Below, piece after piece: positions 27,914-36,873 of a DNA stretch of 64,000 bases. The stretch's first letter is position 1. Each line of letters starts with the position of its first letter. This DNA is from Bacteroidia bacterium (GTDB taxonomy: Bacteria; Bacteroidota; Bacteroidia; B-17B0; Aurantibacillaceae). Made by a program: the position numbers and the translations under genes. The notes beneath the pieces are model-generated. The model saw only the letters and a list, made by a program, of their open reading frames with translations, made no database searches and was not told the DNA's origin. The stretch is from assembly GCA_016787445.1 (NCBI GenBank), contig JAEUTQ010000082.1, forward strand, positions 1 to 64,000. The letters are read 5' to 3'.

Positions 27914-27938
27914 CAATATTGCTTGCGAATTAAATTAA
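27914..27938 (+). repeat. Direct repeat, copy 2 (displaced dnaE-like 3' end)
   Basis: Read in the dnaE frame these bases encode N-I-A-C-E-L-N-stop, against N-V-A-C-E-L-N-stop in dnaE. The three differences give one conservative (V/I) and one synonymous (GAG/GAA) codon change, which is what a second allele of the dnaE terminus would show. Confidence 0.8.
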
Positions 27939-27962
27939 CTTTTTTACTTAAAAACAATTTAT

Positions 27963-27970
27963 TATATTTG
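27963..27970 (+). promoter_or_regulatory. -7 element for the lipoprotein at 27989
   Basis: TATATTTG is a perfect TAnnTTTG. The start would be near 27975, 14 bases before ATG 27989. The -33 position has a T-run instead of TTG. Confidence 0.5.
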
Positions 27971-27988
27971 ATTAAACACAAAACATCT

Positions 27989-28948
27989 ATGAAATCAAAG
28001 ATTAGTCTATTTCTGGCATTAGCATTAACAGCTTTTGCTATGGTTGAATGTAAAAAGAAAACAGAAGAACCGGAACCGGAGCCGGAACCAACTCCAACAG
28101 CGGGCATCAGTACTTTAGCCGATTTATTCGCTACCAATGGCTCTCCATTTGTGAATTTTACGGTAAGCGCCACCGCTCCTAGCACCATCACCTCTAATGA
28201 TGTTACGATTGAGTTTCCTGCCAATGCATTTCAAACAAGCACCAGCGGCACCGTTACAGGTAATGTTGTAATTAGTGTAAAAACTATCCTTACAAAGGAT
28301 CAAATAATTTTAACCGGCGCTCAAGCCAATTCTACAAATTCACGCTTAGTTACAACGAAAGGATGTGTAAAATTGACCGCTTCACAAAACAGTCAGTCTT
28401 TACGTTTAAGTCCTGCTAGCGGTACAGTTTTTGTAAGTTTACCTGATGGACCAGTAACTCCTCAAGCAACAAAGAAATATTACGTTAGTAAATTATCTGT
28501 AACTGATTCTACAAAAGTGTGGGCTATGGAAGCAGATACAAACAATGTTCAAGCGGTTTGGAGCCCAACTTTAAGCAAATATGTTCACCGTGCAGGATTA
28601 GATTCACTTAAATGGTTAAACGTTGGTAAACAATGGGACACAACCGGTTTAAAAGTACCGATGGTTGCTACTGTTAATGCAAGTATGTTTAACAAGAATA
28701 ATTGCGCTGTTTATATTTCATTTAATGGAAGTTTAACCATTGGTGCAATGTATGAAATCAGTCCTGGTGTTTATCGTATTTCCAATATGCCAAATGGTAA
28801 AGGAGTTCATATTGTAGGTATTTCAGTAATCGACGGACAGTATTACTCAGCTATTATGTCTACAGCCGTAAGTTCTGGTACATTTGGATTAAACATGCAA
28901 CCTACCTCATTTAGCACGCTGGTAACAAGTATGAAAAATTTACCATAA
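27989..28948 (+). CDS. Putative lipoprotein with repeated beta domain
   Basis: I start at ATG 27989: it lies just after a perfect -7 element and gives a proper lipoprotein signal (MKSKISLFLALAL..., Cys in MVECKKK); the frame also runs 22 codons further upstream, but through the promoter and the dnaE-end repeat. A Glu-Pro repeat linker follows. The domain at about 60-150 has the Bacteroidota pattern of an internal beta-sandwich (VTIEFPANAFQ, VTGNVVISVKTILTKDQI, then TTKGCVKLTAS). The rest is beta-rich, without catalytic motifs. It is probably surface or periplasmic. Function unknown. A strong terminator follows. Confidence 0.65.
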   Translation: MKSKISLFLALALTAFAMVECKKKTEEPEPEPEPTPTAGISTLADLFATNGSPFVNFTVSATAPSTITSNDVTIEFPANAFQTSTSGTVTGNVVISVKTILTKDQIILTGAQANSTNSRLVTTKGCVKLTASQNSQSLRLSPASGTVFVSLPDGPVTPQATKKYYVSKLSVTDSTKVWAMEADTNNVQAVWSPTLSKYVHRAGLDSLKWLNVGKQWDTTGLKVPMVATVNASMFNKNNCAVYISFNGSLTIGAMYEISPGVYRISNMPNGKGVHIVGISVIDGQYYSAIMSTAVSSGTFGLNMQPTSFSTLVTSMKNLP

Positions 28949-28965
28949 ATATTTCATTTCTAATT

Positions 28966-28997
28966 AAAAGGCTGCTTCTTTAGGCAGCCTTTTTTTA
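28966..28997 (+). terminator. Intrinsic terminator
   Basis: AGGCTGC (28969-28975) pairs with GCAGCCT (28984-28990), followed by a T7 run. Confidence 0.85.
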
Positions 28998-29015
28998 TTA
29001 TTTTTACCCTATTCT

Positions 29016-31445
29016 ATGAGACAAAAAGGGAGTTCTATATTACTATTGATGGTGTTAATTTCCTTTGCTTTCATTTATTCCTGTACTCACGAAACAAAAG
29101 ATATAAAGGCAAATAGCGATCAGCAACTTTCCTTAAGCAAAAATATTTCCGACCTGCTAAATGATACATCAAAAGTAAATCCATTAGTAGACAGTCTTAG
29201 AAAAACTATTTTAAGTAGTGAGACCGAAAAGCAAATGGAAATGATTTCTGAGTTAGCAGAAACATGGCGACCTCATACTTACAGTTTAGCCACCGAGCTT
29301 CTTTCCCAAAGTAAAAAGCTTAACAAATTACATCATCAGGCATCAGCCAATGCCAAATTCGGAATATACTATGCGCGAAAATACAATTTCGACTCAGCGC
29401 ACTACTTTTTAAATGAAACTGAAAAAATCGCCAAAGAAATAAACTCAGATGCTTTGAGTGCTGAAGCTCAATCATGGCGTGCAGAAATACTCCGTATGAA
29501 CGGACTCAATGACAGCGTTATCAATAGTCAGGATGTAGCCATTGCCTTAGCAAAAAAAGCAAACGATAAAAAGAGATTAGCCTTCTGCAATATTTCAAAA
29601 GGTGAGGCGTATCGATTTACCGGACAATCTGATAAAGCAATAGAGTGCTATGAAAATGCAATTGCTTATGCACAGGAGATTAATGATATAACTAAAATCA
29701 CCATTTGCTATAACAGCTTAGGTGAAGTTTACCGTATTCAAAGTAATTTCCCTGAAGCATTAAATTATTATAATAAGGCATTATCATTGGCTAAACAAAT
29801 GGGTAACAAAAACCAGATCGCCTTTTGTTTAAGTTGTATGGGTGATATATATAGTGCCCAAAAGGAAATTTCTAAAGCTTTAAAATATTATAATGATTCC
29901 TACGAAATTGCTGTTGAATTAGGCGCAAAAGTGCAACAATGTAATATTTTAAGCAGTATGTCTTTGGCTTATGATCAGGAGAAGGATTATACGAAAGCAT
30001 TAGAGTATATTGAAAAGTCAAATAAACTTGCGGAAGAAATTGGTTACGTCGACAAATTGGCGTTTGGTTATGTTGCGAAAGGGAATATTTTGGTGAGTAC
30101 TGGTAAATACAATGAAGCCATTAACAGTACCAAAATGGCTATTGAAATTACTCAGGAAACAGGAAATACATCTTTATTAACTAAATGTTACAATCAGTTG
30201 GCACAAATTCATATTCTATTAAAAGATTATAATCTTGCCAAAGAACTTAGTCAGAAGTGTATCAAAATTGCCTATGAAAACGGAATAATTGAGGATATAA
30301 AAAACTCAGCAAGTGTTTTATCTGAGGTATTCAGAGCACAAGGCAATCATAAAGAAGCCTTTGAAATGCTCAAAACATTCATCAAAATGCGTGACTCCGT
30401 GAATAATGAGGAAAACGTAAAACGTATGGCAGCTATTGAGTATCAGGCCAAGGAAGATGGATTAAAAGCAGAACAAAAGGCAAAAGAACTATCGTTTAAA
30501 GCTGAACAAGAAAAGAAAGAAACAGAATTAAAAAGACAAAAAACAATTCGCTACGCATTCACGATTGGTTTTATTCTGGTTTTGCTTTTAGTAGGAGTTG
30601 TATATCGCAGCTTACAACAAAATAAAAAACAAAATAAAATTATCGTTGCTCAAAAGAAAGAAGTAGAACATCAGAAAGAGTTAGTTGAAGAAAAAAATAA
30701 AGAGATTACAGATAGTATAACCTACGCTAAACGTTTGCAGGATGCCATCATGCCGCCTATAAAAATGGTGAAGCAACATTTTCCGGAAAGTTTTATTTTA
30801 TATAAACCTAAAGATATTATTGCAGGGGATTTTTATTGGATGGAAGCGATTGATAACAATGTGTTTTTTGCGGCAGCTGATTCAACCGGACATGGTGTTC
30901 CCGGAGCATTAGTTTCTGTGGTATGTTCAAACGCACTCAATCGCGCTTTAAAAGAGTTTAAATTAAATGAACCGGGTAAAATACTAGATAAAACACGTGA
31001 GCTTGTTTTAGAAACATTTGAAAAAAGCGAAGGTGAAGTAAAAGACGGAATGGATATTTCTTTAATTTGTGTTAATCACACGTCAAAGAAAATTTCCTGG
31101 AGTGGTGCCAATAATCCACTTTGGTTCATCAATAAAAACGGATTACAGGAAATAAAAGCTACCAAACAACCGATTGGAAAAACAGAAAATCCAATGCCGT
31201 TTACGACACATCAATTAGATTACGAGGAAGGAACTATTTTCTACTTAATTACCGACGGTTTTGCCGATCAGTTTGGCGGTCCAAAAGGAAAGAAATTCAA
31301 GTATAAGCAGCTACAAGAACAGTTTTTACTAAATAAGGATAAAAACCTAAATGAACAGCAAGTTATATTAGATACGTCGTTCGAATCGTGGCGCGGTGAA
31401 TTAGAACAGGTGGATGATGTGACATTAATCGGATTTAAAATCTAA
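29016..31445 (+). CDS. TPR-sensor SpoIIE-type PP2C phosphatase with lipoprotein-type N-terminus (2 of 4)
   Basis: The 809-residue protein has a hydrophobic leader with a lipobox-like FIYSC (Cys near residue 23). A long tetratricopeptide array follows (about 100-450; repeats such as DKAIECYENAIAYAQEI and PEALNYYNKALSLAKQM), then a Lys/Glu coiled coil, one membrane helix (about 511-531), a second coiled coil with EITDSITYAKRLQDAIMPP, and a complete SpoIIE/PP2C domain (about 590-809) with AGDFYWM, AADSTGHGVPGA, KDGMDISLI and VDDVTLI. It should report a periplasmic TPR-bound signal to a cytoplasmic phosphoprotein. It heads a plus-strand run of six close genes to 35794, closed by another PP2C phosphatase. 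Confidence 0.88.
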   Translation: MRQKGSSILLLMVLISFAFIYSCTHETKDIKANSDQQLSLSKNISDLLNDTSKVNPLVDSLRKTILSSETEKQMEMISELAETWRPHTYSLATELLSQSKKLNKLHHQASANAKFGIYYARKYNFDSAHYFLNETEKIAKEINSDALSAEAQSWRAEILRMNGLNDSVINSQDVAIALAKKANDKKRLAFCNISKGEAYRFTGQSDKAIECYENAIAYAQEINDITKITICYNSLGEVYRIQSNFPEALNYYNKALSLAKQMGNKNQIAFCLSCMGDIYSAQKEISKALKYYNDSYEIAVELGAKVQQCNILSSMSLAYDQEKDYTKALEYIEKSNKLAEEIGYVDKLAFGYVAKGNILVSTGKYNEAINSTKMAIEITQETGNTSLLTKCYNQLAQIHILLKDYNLAKELSQKCIKIAYENGIIEDIKNSASVLSEVFRAQGNHKEAFEMLKTFIKMRDSVNNEENVKRMAAIEYQAKEDGLKAEQKAKELSFKAEQEKKETELKRQKTIRYAFTIGFILVLLLVGVVYRSLQQNKKQNKIIVAQKKEVEHQKELVEEKNKEITDSITYAKRLQDAIMPPIKMVKQHFPESFILYKPKDIIAGDFYWMEAIDNNVFFAAADSTGHGVPGALVSVVCSNALNRALKEFKLNEPGKILDKTRELVLETFEKSEGEVKDGMDISLICVNHTSKKISWSGANNPLWFINKNGLQEIKATKQPIGKTENPMPFTTHQLDYEEGTIFYLITDGFADQFGGPKGKKFKYKQLQEQFLLNKDKNLNEQQVILDTSFESWRGELEQVDDVTLIGFKI

Positions 31446-31463
31446 AGCTATATACAAAAACCT

Positions 31464-31964
31464 ATGAAAATCGACATTGTAATTTTATTGTTAGCAGCGT
31501 TGGTACCATTAGCTGTTGGAAATATTTGGTATAATCCAAAAATTGGATTTGGTAAGGCCTGGTTGAAGGCTTCAGACATGACAGAAGAAAAAGCGAAAGG
31601 GGCCAACATGATTGTGATATTAGGATTAACTTATCTTTTTAGCTTCTTTGTGGCTTTTGCTTTATGCTCTTTATCCATTCACCAATTAAGTTTAACTTCT
31701 CTTTTCTTTTTACAACCAATTGACGATCCTACCACCGAAATGGGCGCTTTATATAAATCTGTTATGGATGTTTTAGGAAACAGTTATCGTACTTTTAAAC
31801 ACGGCGCTTTTCATGGAACAATTGCCGGAATAGTTATTGCCCTCCCTGTAATTAGCGTTGGCGCTATGTTCGAGCGCCGCGGCTTTAAATATATCGCGAT
31901 ACATGCGGGATATTGGATTGTGAGTATGGCACTAATGGGAGGAATCGTTTGCGCCTACGCTTAA
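31464..31964 (+). CDS. DUF1761-family membrane protein
   Basis: The 166-residue protein has four membrane segments and the DUF1761 layout: an N-terminal helix leading into NIWYNPKIGFGKAWLKASDM, then YLFSFFVAFAL, a His-bearing loop (FKHGAFHGTIAG) and a last helix with HAGYWIVSMALMGG. No function is established for the family. The gene starts 18 bases after the phosphatase stop and ends three bases before mnmD, so all are likely in one transcript. Confidence 0.8.
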   Translation: MKIDIVILLLAALVPLAVGNIWYNPKIGFGKAWLKASDMTEEKAKGANMIVILGLTYLFSFFVAFALCSLSIHQLSLTSLFFLQPIDDPTTEMGALYKSVMDVLGNSYRTFKHGAFHGTIAGIVIALPVISVGAMFERRGFKYIAIHAGYWIVSMALMGGIVCAYA

Positions 31965-31967
31965 ACA

Positions 31968-32606
31968 ATGTTCGAAATACTGAAAACAAAGGATGGTAGT
32001 GATACTGTTTTTAGTAAACAGTATAATGCAACCTATCATTCTATACATGGCGCAGTTCGTGAAAGCAATCATGTATTTATTGAAAACGGACTTCGTGTCG
32101 CAATTTCAAAATTCGACTCTCTTTCAATTTTAGAAATTGGATTAGGAACTGCACTTAATCTCTTTTTAACTCTTAAAGAATTGTCAAATAAACCCATTCG
32201 TTATACCGCAATCGAAAAGTTTCCATTATCAGAAGATATCTACTCAAACTTAAGTTATGCAAAGGAAGAGGGTTTTATCCATGTACATCAATTACCCTGG
32301 AACGAGAAAATTGAAGTTAAAGACGGTTTTGTCATCGAAAAAATCAATGCAGATTTTTTAGAATTTAAGTCTAAAGAAATCTATAATTTAGTCTACCTGG
32401 ATGCCTTCGCTCCTACTACACAGAATGAACTTTGGCAAGTTGAAGTGCTTCAGAAAATCTTTCATATGATGGCACATCAAGGTATTTTAGTAACTTATTG
32501 TGCCAAGGGAGAACTGAAGCGTAATTTAAAATCGGTTGGTTTTATAGTAGAAACCCTGGCCGGACCACCCGGTAAAAGAGAAATGACCAGAGCTATTCGT
32601 CCTTAA
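31968..32606 (+). CDS. mnmD: tRNA (mnm5s2U34) methyltransferase, MnmD/MnmC-N type
   Basis: The 212-residue enzyme corresponds to the methyltransferase half of MnmC without the oxidase half, so MnmD. It methylates the nm5 group at wobble U34 of tRNAs for Glu, Lys, Gln and others, using SAM. Visible parts are the N-terminal YHSIHGAVRESNHVFIENGL, the SAM-binding ILEIGLGTALNLF (about 54-66), the catalytic-site VYLDAFAPTTQNELW (about 142-157) and the C-terminal GPPGKREMTRA. Cytoplasmic. It is embedded between DUF1761 and NUDIX genes. Confidence 0.9.
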   Translation: MFEILKTKDGSDTVFSKQYNATYHSIHGAVRESNHVFIENGLRVAISKFDSLSILEIGLGTALNLFLTLKELSNKPIRYTAIEKFPLSEDIYSNLSYAKEEGFIHVHQLPWNEKIEVKDGFVIEKINADFLEFKSKEIYNLVYLDAFAPTTQNELWQVEVLQKIFHMMAHQGILVTYCAKGELKRNLKSVGFIVETLAGPPGKREMTRAIRP

Positions 32607-32637
32607 GCTTTCAACATTTTTTTGTAATTTCAAGCCA

Positions 32638-33081
32638 ATGAAACTATTTAATGTTCGTGTTTACGGGCTACTCCTGGATGAAGGTCGTATTTTGGTAAGT
32701 GATGAACTTATTAAAGGGCATAAAATAACTAAATTTCCGGGTGGCGGACTCGAATTTGGTGAAGGGACAGTAGATTGTGTTATTCGTGAATTCAAGGAGG
32801 AGTTAAATCTAAGTATAGAGGTTGTCGACCACTTTTATACGACTGATTTTTTTGTCGCTTCTGCATTCAATCCTTCCAGTCAGGTAATTAGTATTTATTA
32901 CCATGTTCGTGCCCTAGAACCCATTAATGCGAAAATTTCGGAAACTGAGTTTGATTTTGATCCTTTAAAGGAAGAAGATCAGGCATTTAGGTGGTTAAAA
33001 GTCGACGAGCTACACCAAAATAATTTTACATTTGCTATAGATAAAAAAGTATCTTTATTACTCAATAGAAAACTGCACTAA
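32638..33081 (+). CDS. NUDIX hydrolase
   Basis: The 147-residue protein contains a Nudix box near 38-60: G-G-L-E-F-G-E followed seven residues later by REFKEELNL. The box is complete except that the usual Gly of EExGU is Asn. Such enzymes cut a nucleoside diphosphate linked to another group; the substrate cannot be told. The C-terminal half has the LKEEDQAFRWLKVDEL element frequent in ADP-ribose or mutator-type members. Cytoplasmic, in the same gene run as mnmD, and two bases before the next gene. Confidence 0.85.
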   Translation: MKLFNVRVYGLLLDEGRILVSDELIKGHKITKFPGGGLEFGEGTVDCVIREFKEELNLSIEVVDHFYTTDFFVASAFNPSSQVISIYYHVRALEPINAKISETEFDFDPLKEEDQAFRWLKVDELHQNNFTFAIDKKVSLLLNRKLH

Positions 33082-33083
33082 TT

Positions 33084-33536
33084 ATGCTTCAACGTGTACA
33101 AACCTTATTTTTATCGCTCATAATTGTTATTTCTGTTTTATTGCCATTTGTGCCTTTTCAACTTATTTCAACCTATGAAACCTCATATGTTGTAAATATG
33201 AGAATATGGAATTTAGGTCCAAATATAAAATCCATCATTTATATCCCTTTTACCCTGAATGCTCTAATTTTTGCACTAACACTCTTCACAATTTTTAAAT
33301 TTAAAAACAGACCGCTTCAAATGCTTTTATGCAGAATAATTGCTTTTACTTCAGGAGCAGTTATAGCTTGCTTTTTTTCATTGACGTATATTCAATTAAC
33401 AGACAGCAAGGATGTGGTAATGAATTACACGCTTATGGCGTTTTTACCCGGACTCAATATTTTACTAGCCTATATATCCAAGAAGTTTATTAAAAATGAT
33501 GAAGAGCTTGTTAAAAGCGCCGACAGAATCAGGTGA
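33084..33536 (+). CDS. DUF4293-family membrane protein
   Basis: The 150-residue protein has four membrane segments in the DUF4293 pattern of Bacteroidota: an N-terminal MLQRVQTLFLSLIIV start, a polar periplasmic loop (about 28-50), three further helices, and a C-terminal KKFIKNDEELVKSADRIR tail that is characteristic of the family. Function unknown. Its TGA overlaps the GTG start of the next gene (GTGA), implying translational coupling to the phosphatase at 33533. Confidence 0.82.
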   Translation: MLQRVQTLFLSLIIVISVLLPFVPFQLISTYETSYVVNMRIWNLGPNIKSIIYIPFTLNALIFALTLFTIFKFKNRPLQMLLCRIIAFTSGAVIACFFSLTYIQLTDSKDVVMNYTLMAFLPGLNILLAYISKKFIKNDEELVKSADRIR

Positions 33537-35794
33537 TTAGTAAATTAAAATATTCGATTTTATTTCTGTTTATACTTTGCAGTAATGTTGTTTGGGCAAT
33601 TCCTGATTCACTAATTAATATTATCGATTACACATCCGCTTTTGATCAAAACATTACCATTAACAATGGAAAAAGAGACAAAAAGTTTGATTTCGCTAAC
33701 CCTATTTGGCTTTTTAAAGTAGGAGACAAACCTGAGTATAAGTTAAATTCAAGAACTGATTCTAATTACACGCTTGTTAACGGACGTTCAGGTATAGTCT
33801 TGAGCCTAGAAAAGGATTCAGGTATATATGAATTTGGTTTCAGAGGTAATGCATGGTATAAATGTTATTTTAAAGTTCCACCAAAACAGGATAAAAAGGT
33901 ATATGGAATTGAAATAATGTTGCATGGTGCCTGTGAGGTTTATTATAATGGAGTATTACTAAATACAATAGGTAAAATTAATAGTGCTGGTGAATCTGAA
34001 ATAGAAATCAATGAAACCGGTCAGAAGATTAACTTTTATGTAGCAGATACATCAGTTCAATGCATTGCTATCCGATATGCATTTACTAATTACAAAAAAT
34101 TAAGTGACAAATACGGGGATGATGTAGAAGAACCTTCATTTAATTTTACTTCTGATGAAGTTGGAGAAAACGGAAAAACAGTTTTAAGCCTATATCACAG
34201 CATTACAAACATGCTTTCTGCTTTTTTCTTTTCCTTGTTTTTAATACACCTTCTTATTTATTTTTTCTACAGAGAAAAAAGTTTTAATCTTTTATATTCA
34301 CTTTTTTTATTCCTTTTATCACTTTCTTTTTTAGAAGCGTATTTATTGCAATTTGTTGAAGATTTAAGTTTCTATTTATGGCTTTCCAATATTGACGATA
34401 TCATCTTTCCAACTGTTTGTGTGATCTTAGTTACCCTTCTTAATAAGTTACTAAATGAGAAAAGAACATGGCATTACGTCGGTTTACTGATTCTTCTGGC
34501 GTATTTATATATAGATGTTTTATTTATCGATAAACATTCGAGAATATGTTTCATCACTATTATATTCTATACGTATTTCAATACATTGGCACATTCAATC
34601 AAAGGAATACGCCGTAGAACACCTTCTGCAAAATTTCTTGGCTGGGGTATTTTAGGATTAACACTTTCCATAATATTATTGATACTTTCCACAATAGTTG
34701 TTTCCATGATATCCATACAGGCGGCTGGTGAACCATGGGCATTATTCATTTTCGGTTTTTTCATTGTACTGTCTATTTTAAGTATACCATTGTCGATGAC
34801 CGCCTATCTTGCTTACGACTTTGCTTACACAAATAAATCCTTAGCGAAAAAATTAAAGGAAAACCAAGAATTAAACGCAAAATCTATTCAGCAGGAAAAA
34901 GAAAAGCAAGAATTACTAGCCAACCAAAATCGCACTTTGGAAACTCAGGTTGCGCAGCGCACAAAAGAAATTGCCGAGCAAAATAAAATGCTTGAACATC
35001 AAAAAAAAGAAATAACTGACAGTATAACTTACGCAAAGCGAATTCAACAAGCTTTACTTCCTGAATTAAGTGAAATCAAGGCTAAACTGCCTAACAGTTT
35101 TATTCTCTATTTGCCAAAAGATATTGTGAGCGGAGATTTTTATTACTTCCAAACCTTTAGTAGTGGTGCTGAACATCCGGGCCGAATGGAAAAATTAAAC
35201 GAATCTGGCACATATATTGCCGCTGCTGACTGTACGGGACATGGTGTTCCCGGTGCCTTAATGAGCATGATTGTACACGAAAAAATTGAGGCCGCTACTA
35301 AAATATTTAATCAGCCTAAGGATATTTTAAAAAGCATCAATAAACAGGTAAAGGATGCTTTAAAACAATATCAAAACGAGAATGCCTCAAGAGACGGCTG
35401 CGATATTGCATTTTTAAAATTATCTAATAATAAATTATTTTTTTCAGGTGCTTATCGACCATTATACCTTTTTGATAAGGAGAATAATTTCAGTGAAGTA
35501 AAAGCTACAAAAACGGCTATTGCAGGCTTAACGCCATACGATCAGGAATTCGAACAGCATGAATTTGATAGTACACAATTAAATGCTGTTTATGTATTTA
35601 GCGATGGGTTTGCAGATCAGTTTGGTGGCGAAAAGACTAAAAAACTTACCACAAAAAAATTCAAGGAACTTTTATCCAAAATAGTAGATTTGCCGATTGA
35701 CGAGCAAAAAGAGCATTTAAACACCTTTTTTAGCAGCTGGAAGGGTCAGGTAGAGCAAATTGATGATGTTTTAGTGATTGGCATCCGCTTCTAA
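33533..35794 (+). CDS. 7TM-DISM sensor SpoIIE-type PP2C phosphatase (3 of 4)
   Basis: The 753-residue protein starts at GTG 33533, overlapping the previous stop, and has a signal peptide (ending VWA). A periplasmic beta-rich domain (about 25-215) includes a jelly-roll-like stretch (YGIEIMLHGACEVYYNGVLL), as in the extracellular part of 7TMR-DISM receptors. Seven membrane helices follow (about 225-435), then a coiled coil (about 440-500) with EITDSITYAKRIQQALLP, and a PP2C/SpoIIE domain (about 530-753) with VSGDFYYF, AADCTGHGVPGA, RDGCDIAFL and IDDVLVI. DGCD replaces the DGMD of the other three copies; the metal-binding Asp residues remain. The ligand is unknown; carbohydrate or a small envelope molecule is possible. 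Confidence 0.88.
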   Translation: MISKLKYSILFLFILCSNVVWAIPDSLINIIDYTSAFDQNITINNGKRDKKFDFANPIWLFKVGDKPEYKLNSRTDSNYTLVNGRSGIVLSLEKDSGIYEFGFRGNAWYKCYFKVPPKQDKKVYGIEIMLHGACEVYYNGVLLNTIGKINSAGESEIEINETGQKINFYVADTSVQCIAIRYAFTNYKKLSDKYGDDVEEPSFNFTSDEVGENGKTVLSLYHSITNMLSAFFFSLFLIHLLIYFFYREKSFNLLYSLFLFLLSLSFLEAYLLQFVEDLSFYLWLSNIDDIIFPTVCVILVTLLNKLLNEKRTWHYVGLLILLAYLYIDVLFIDKHSRICFITIIFYTYFNTLAHSIKGIRRRTPSAKFLGWGILGLTLSIILLILSTIVVSMISIQAAGEPWALFIFGFFIVLSILSIPLSMTAYLAYDFAYTNKSLAKKLKENQELNAKSIQQEKEKQELLANQNRTLETQVAQRTKEIAEQNKMLEHQKKEITDSITYAKRIQQALLPELSEIKAKLPNSFILYLPKDIVSGDFYYFQTFSSGAEHPGRMEKLNESGTYIAAADCTGHGVPGALMSMIVHEKIEAATKIFNQPKDILKSINKQVKDALKQYQNENASRDGCDIAFLKLSNNKLFFSGAYRPLYLFDKENNFSEVKATKTAIAGLTPYDQEFEQHEFDSTQLNAVYVFSDGFADQFGGEKTKKLTTKKFKELLSKIVDLPIDEQKEHLNTFFSSWKGQVEQIDDVLVIGIRF

Positions 35795-35831
35795 ATTTGT
35801 TTTAGTTTTTCTTTAAATTATCCCTTTAAAC

Positions 35832-35861
35832 TTGCTGATTCTTATAATTTTACTATTTTAG
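35832..35861 (+). promoter_or_regulatory. Promoter of the M23-LysM gene
   Basis: TTG at 35832-35834, a 19-base spacer and TATTTTAG at 35854-35861 (seven of eight) put the start near 35866, 14 bases before the GTG at 35880. Confidence 0.5.
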
Positions 35862-35879
35862 CACCTTTCAATCATCCCC

Positions 35880-36851
35880 GTGTTGAAACTGAAAGGATAT
35901 CTGCTACTTTTTATTCTGTCTTTACAGACATTAGTCGGTCAAAACGGTCCGAATGCAAAAGCCGTTTTCACTAAATTTTTCCATGAAGGCGAAGAGCCAG
36001 CCGGAAATTTCCCGATTTCCAAATCCAGATTAGTCAAAATCGTTGATTCCTTATTAAACCTTGATCATATCGATTCAAAGGAAATTGAATTGGTTGCCTA
36101 CTATAACGATTTGTTATCTATTTACGCCGATTCAACAAAAGCTACACCCATAAAATTATCCGATTTAAATTTTTATGAGGACTTAGATGAGTCGATGATT
36201 TTCCCCTTGGTGAGTGATAAAACCATTCCTGAATCGACTACTATTGTTATTGAAAATGATGCTTTGAGTTATTATACCACTCCCCGCGCCGGCGTCATCA
36301 CCTCCCTATACGGTTGGCGCGATAAAAAAATGCACAAAGGCATCGATATTGATTTAGTAAAGGGTGATGCAGTTGTAGCGGCATTTGACGGTAAAGTAAG
36401 GGTGGCGGCTAAACGCGGAGGTTACGGTAATGTTGTTGTAATCATGCATCCTAACGGTCTCGAAACGGTGTACGCACACCTTTCTAAATTAAAAGTTAAG
36501 CCCGGCCAAGTTGTTTTATCAGGACAAATAATAGGCTTAGGTGGTAATACAGGGCACAGTACCGGTTCACATTTACACTTTGAAGTACGCTATAAAAGTG
36601 TGGCTTTGAATCCTTCTACATTCATTTCCTTTGATGAACACAAACTTTTATACAACACTATTGTTTTAAATAAATCCAGGGTTGGTGTGAATGCTTATCC
36701 GGCAAATGCTACTTTTCATACGGTAGGTAAAGGCGAAAGCTGGTCGGTAATTGCAAAAAAATATGGAGTTTCCAGCAAAGAGCTCTGCGCTTTAAATGGC
36801 ACAAAAAGCCGCTACTATTTAAAAGTGGGACAAAAAATACGGGTAAATTAA
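35880..36851 (+). CDS. M23 peptidoglycan endopeptidase with C-terminal LysM
   Basis: The start codon is GTG, just behind a promoter-like sequence, and gives a signal peptide (1-20, ending LVGQ). The M23 domain (about 130-245) has all zinc and catalytic residues: His152/Asp156 (HKGID), His200 (YAH) and His231/His233 (HLHFE). A LysM peptidoglycan-binding domain covers about 275-322 (VGKGESWSVIAKKYGVS). It should act on periplasmic cell wall during growth or division. The following hydrolase gene begins 22 bases later. Confidence 0.9.
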   Translation: MLKLKGYLLLFILSLQTLVGQNGPNAKAVFTKFFHEGEEPAGNFPISKSRLVKIVDSLLNLDHIDSKEIELVAYYNDLLSIYADSTKATPIKLSDLNFYEDLDESMIFPLVSDKTIPESTTIVIENDALSYYTTPRAGVITSLYGWRDKKMHKGIDIDLVKGDAVVAAFDGKVRVAAKRGGYGNVVVIMHPNGLETVYAHLSKLKVKPGQVVLSGQIIGLGGNTGHSTGSHLHFEVRYKSVALNPSTFISFDEHKLLYNTIVLNKSRVGVNAYPANATFHTVGKGESWSVIAKKYGVSSKELCALNGTKSRYYLKVGQKIRVN

Positions 36852-36852
36852 A

Positions 36853-36860
36853 TACCTTCG
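36853..36860 (+). promoter_or_regulatory. Possible -7 element before the alpha/beta hydrolase
   Basis: TACCTTCG matches TAnnTTTG at seven of eight positions, nine bases after it transcription would reach the ATG at 36874. No -33 element was found, so read-through from the M23 gene is equally likely. Confidence 0.25.
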
Positions 36861-36873
36861 TCCCCATATTTCT

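Noticed and set aside
28065-28100. Short GGAACC-type tandem repeat
   Set aside because: It simply encodes the Glu-Pro linker after the lipoprotein signal; such linkers are common and no further structure is seen.
33084-33536. Possibility that DUF4293 and DUF1761 proteins form part of the phosphatase signalling system
   Set aside because: They overlap or adjoin the phosphatase genes, but such genes also occur without them and there is no motif linking them, so co-transcription alone is not enough.
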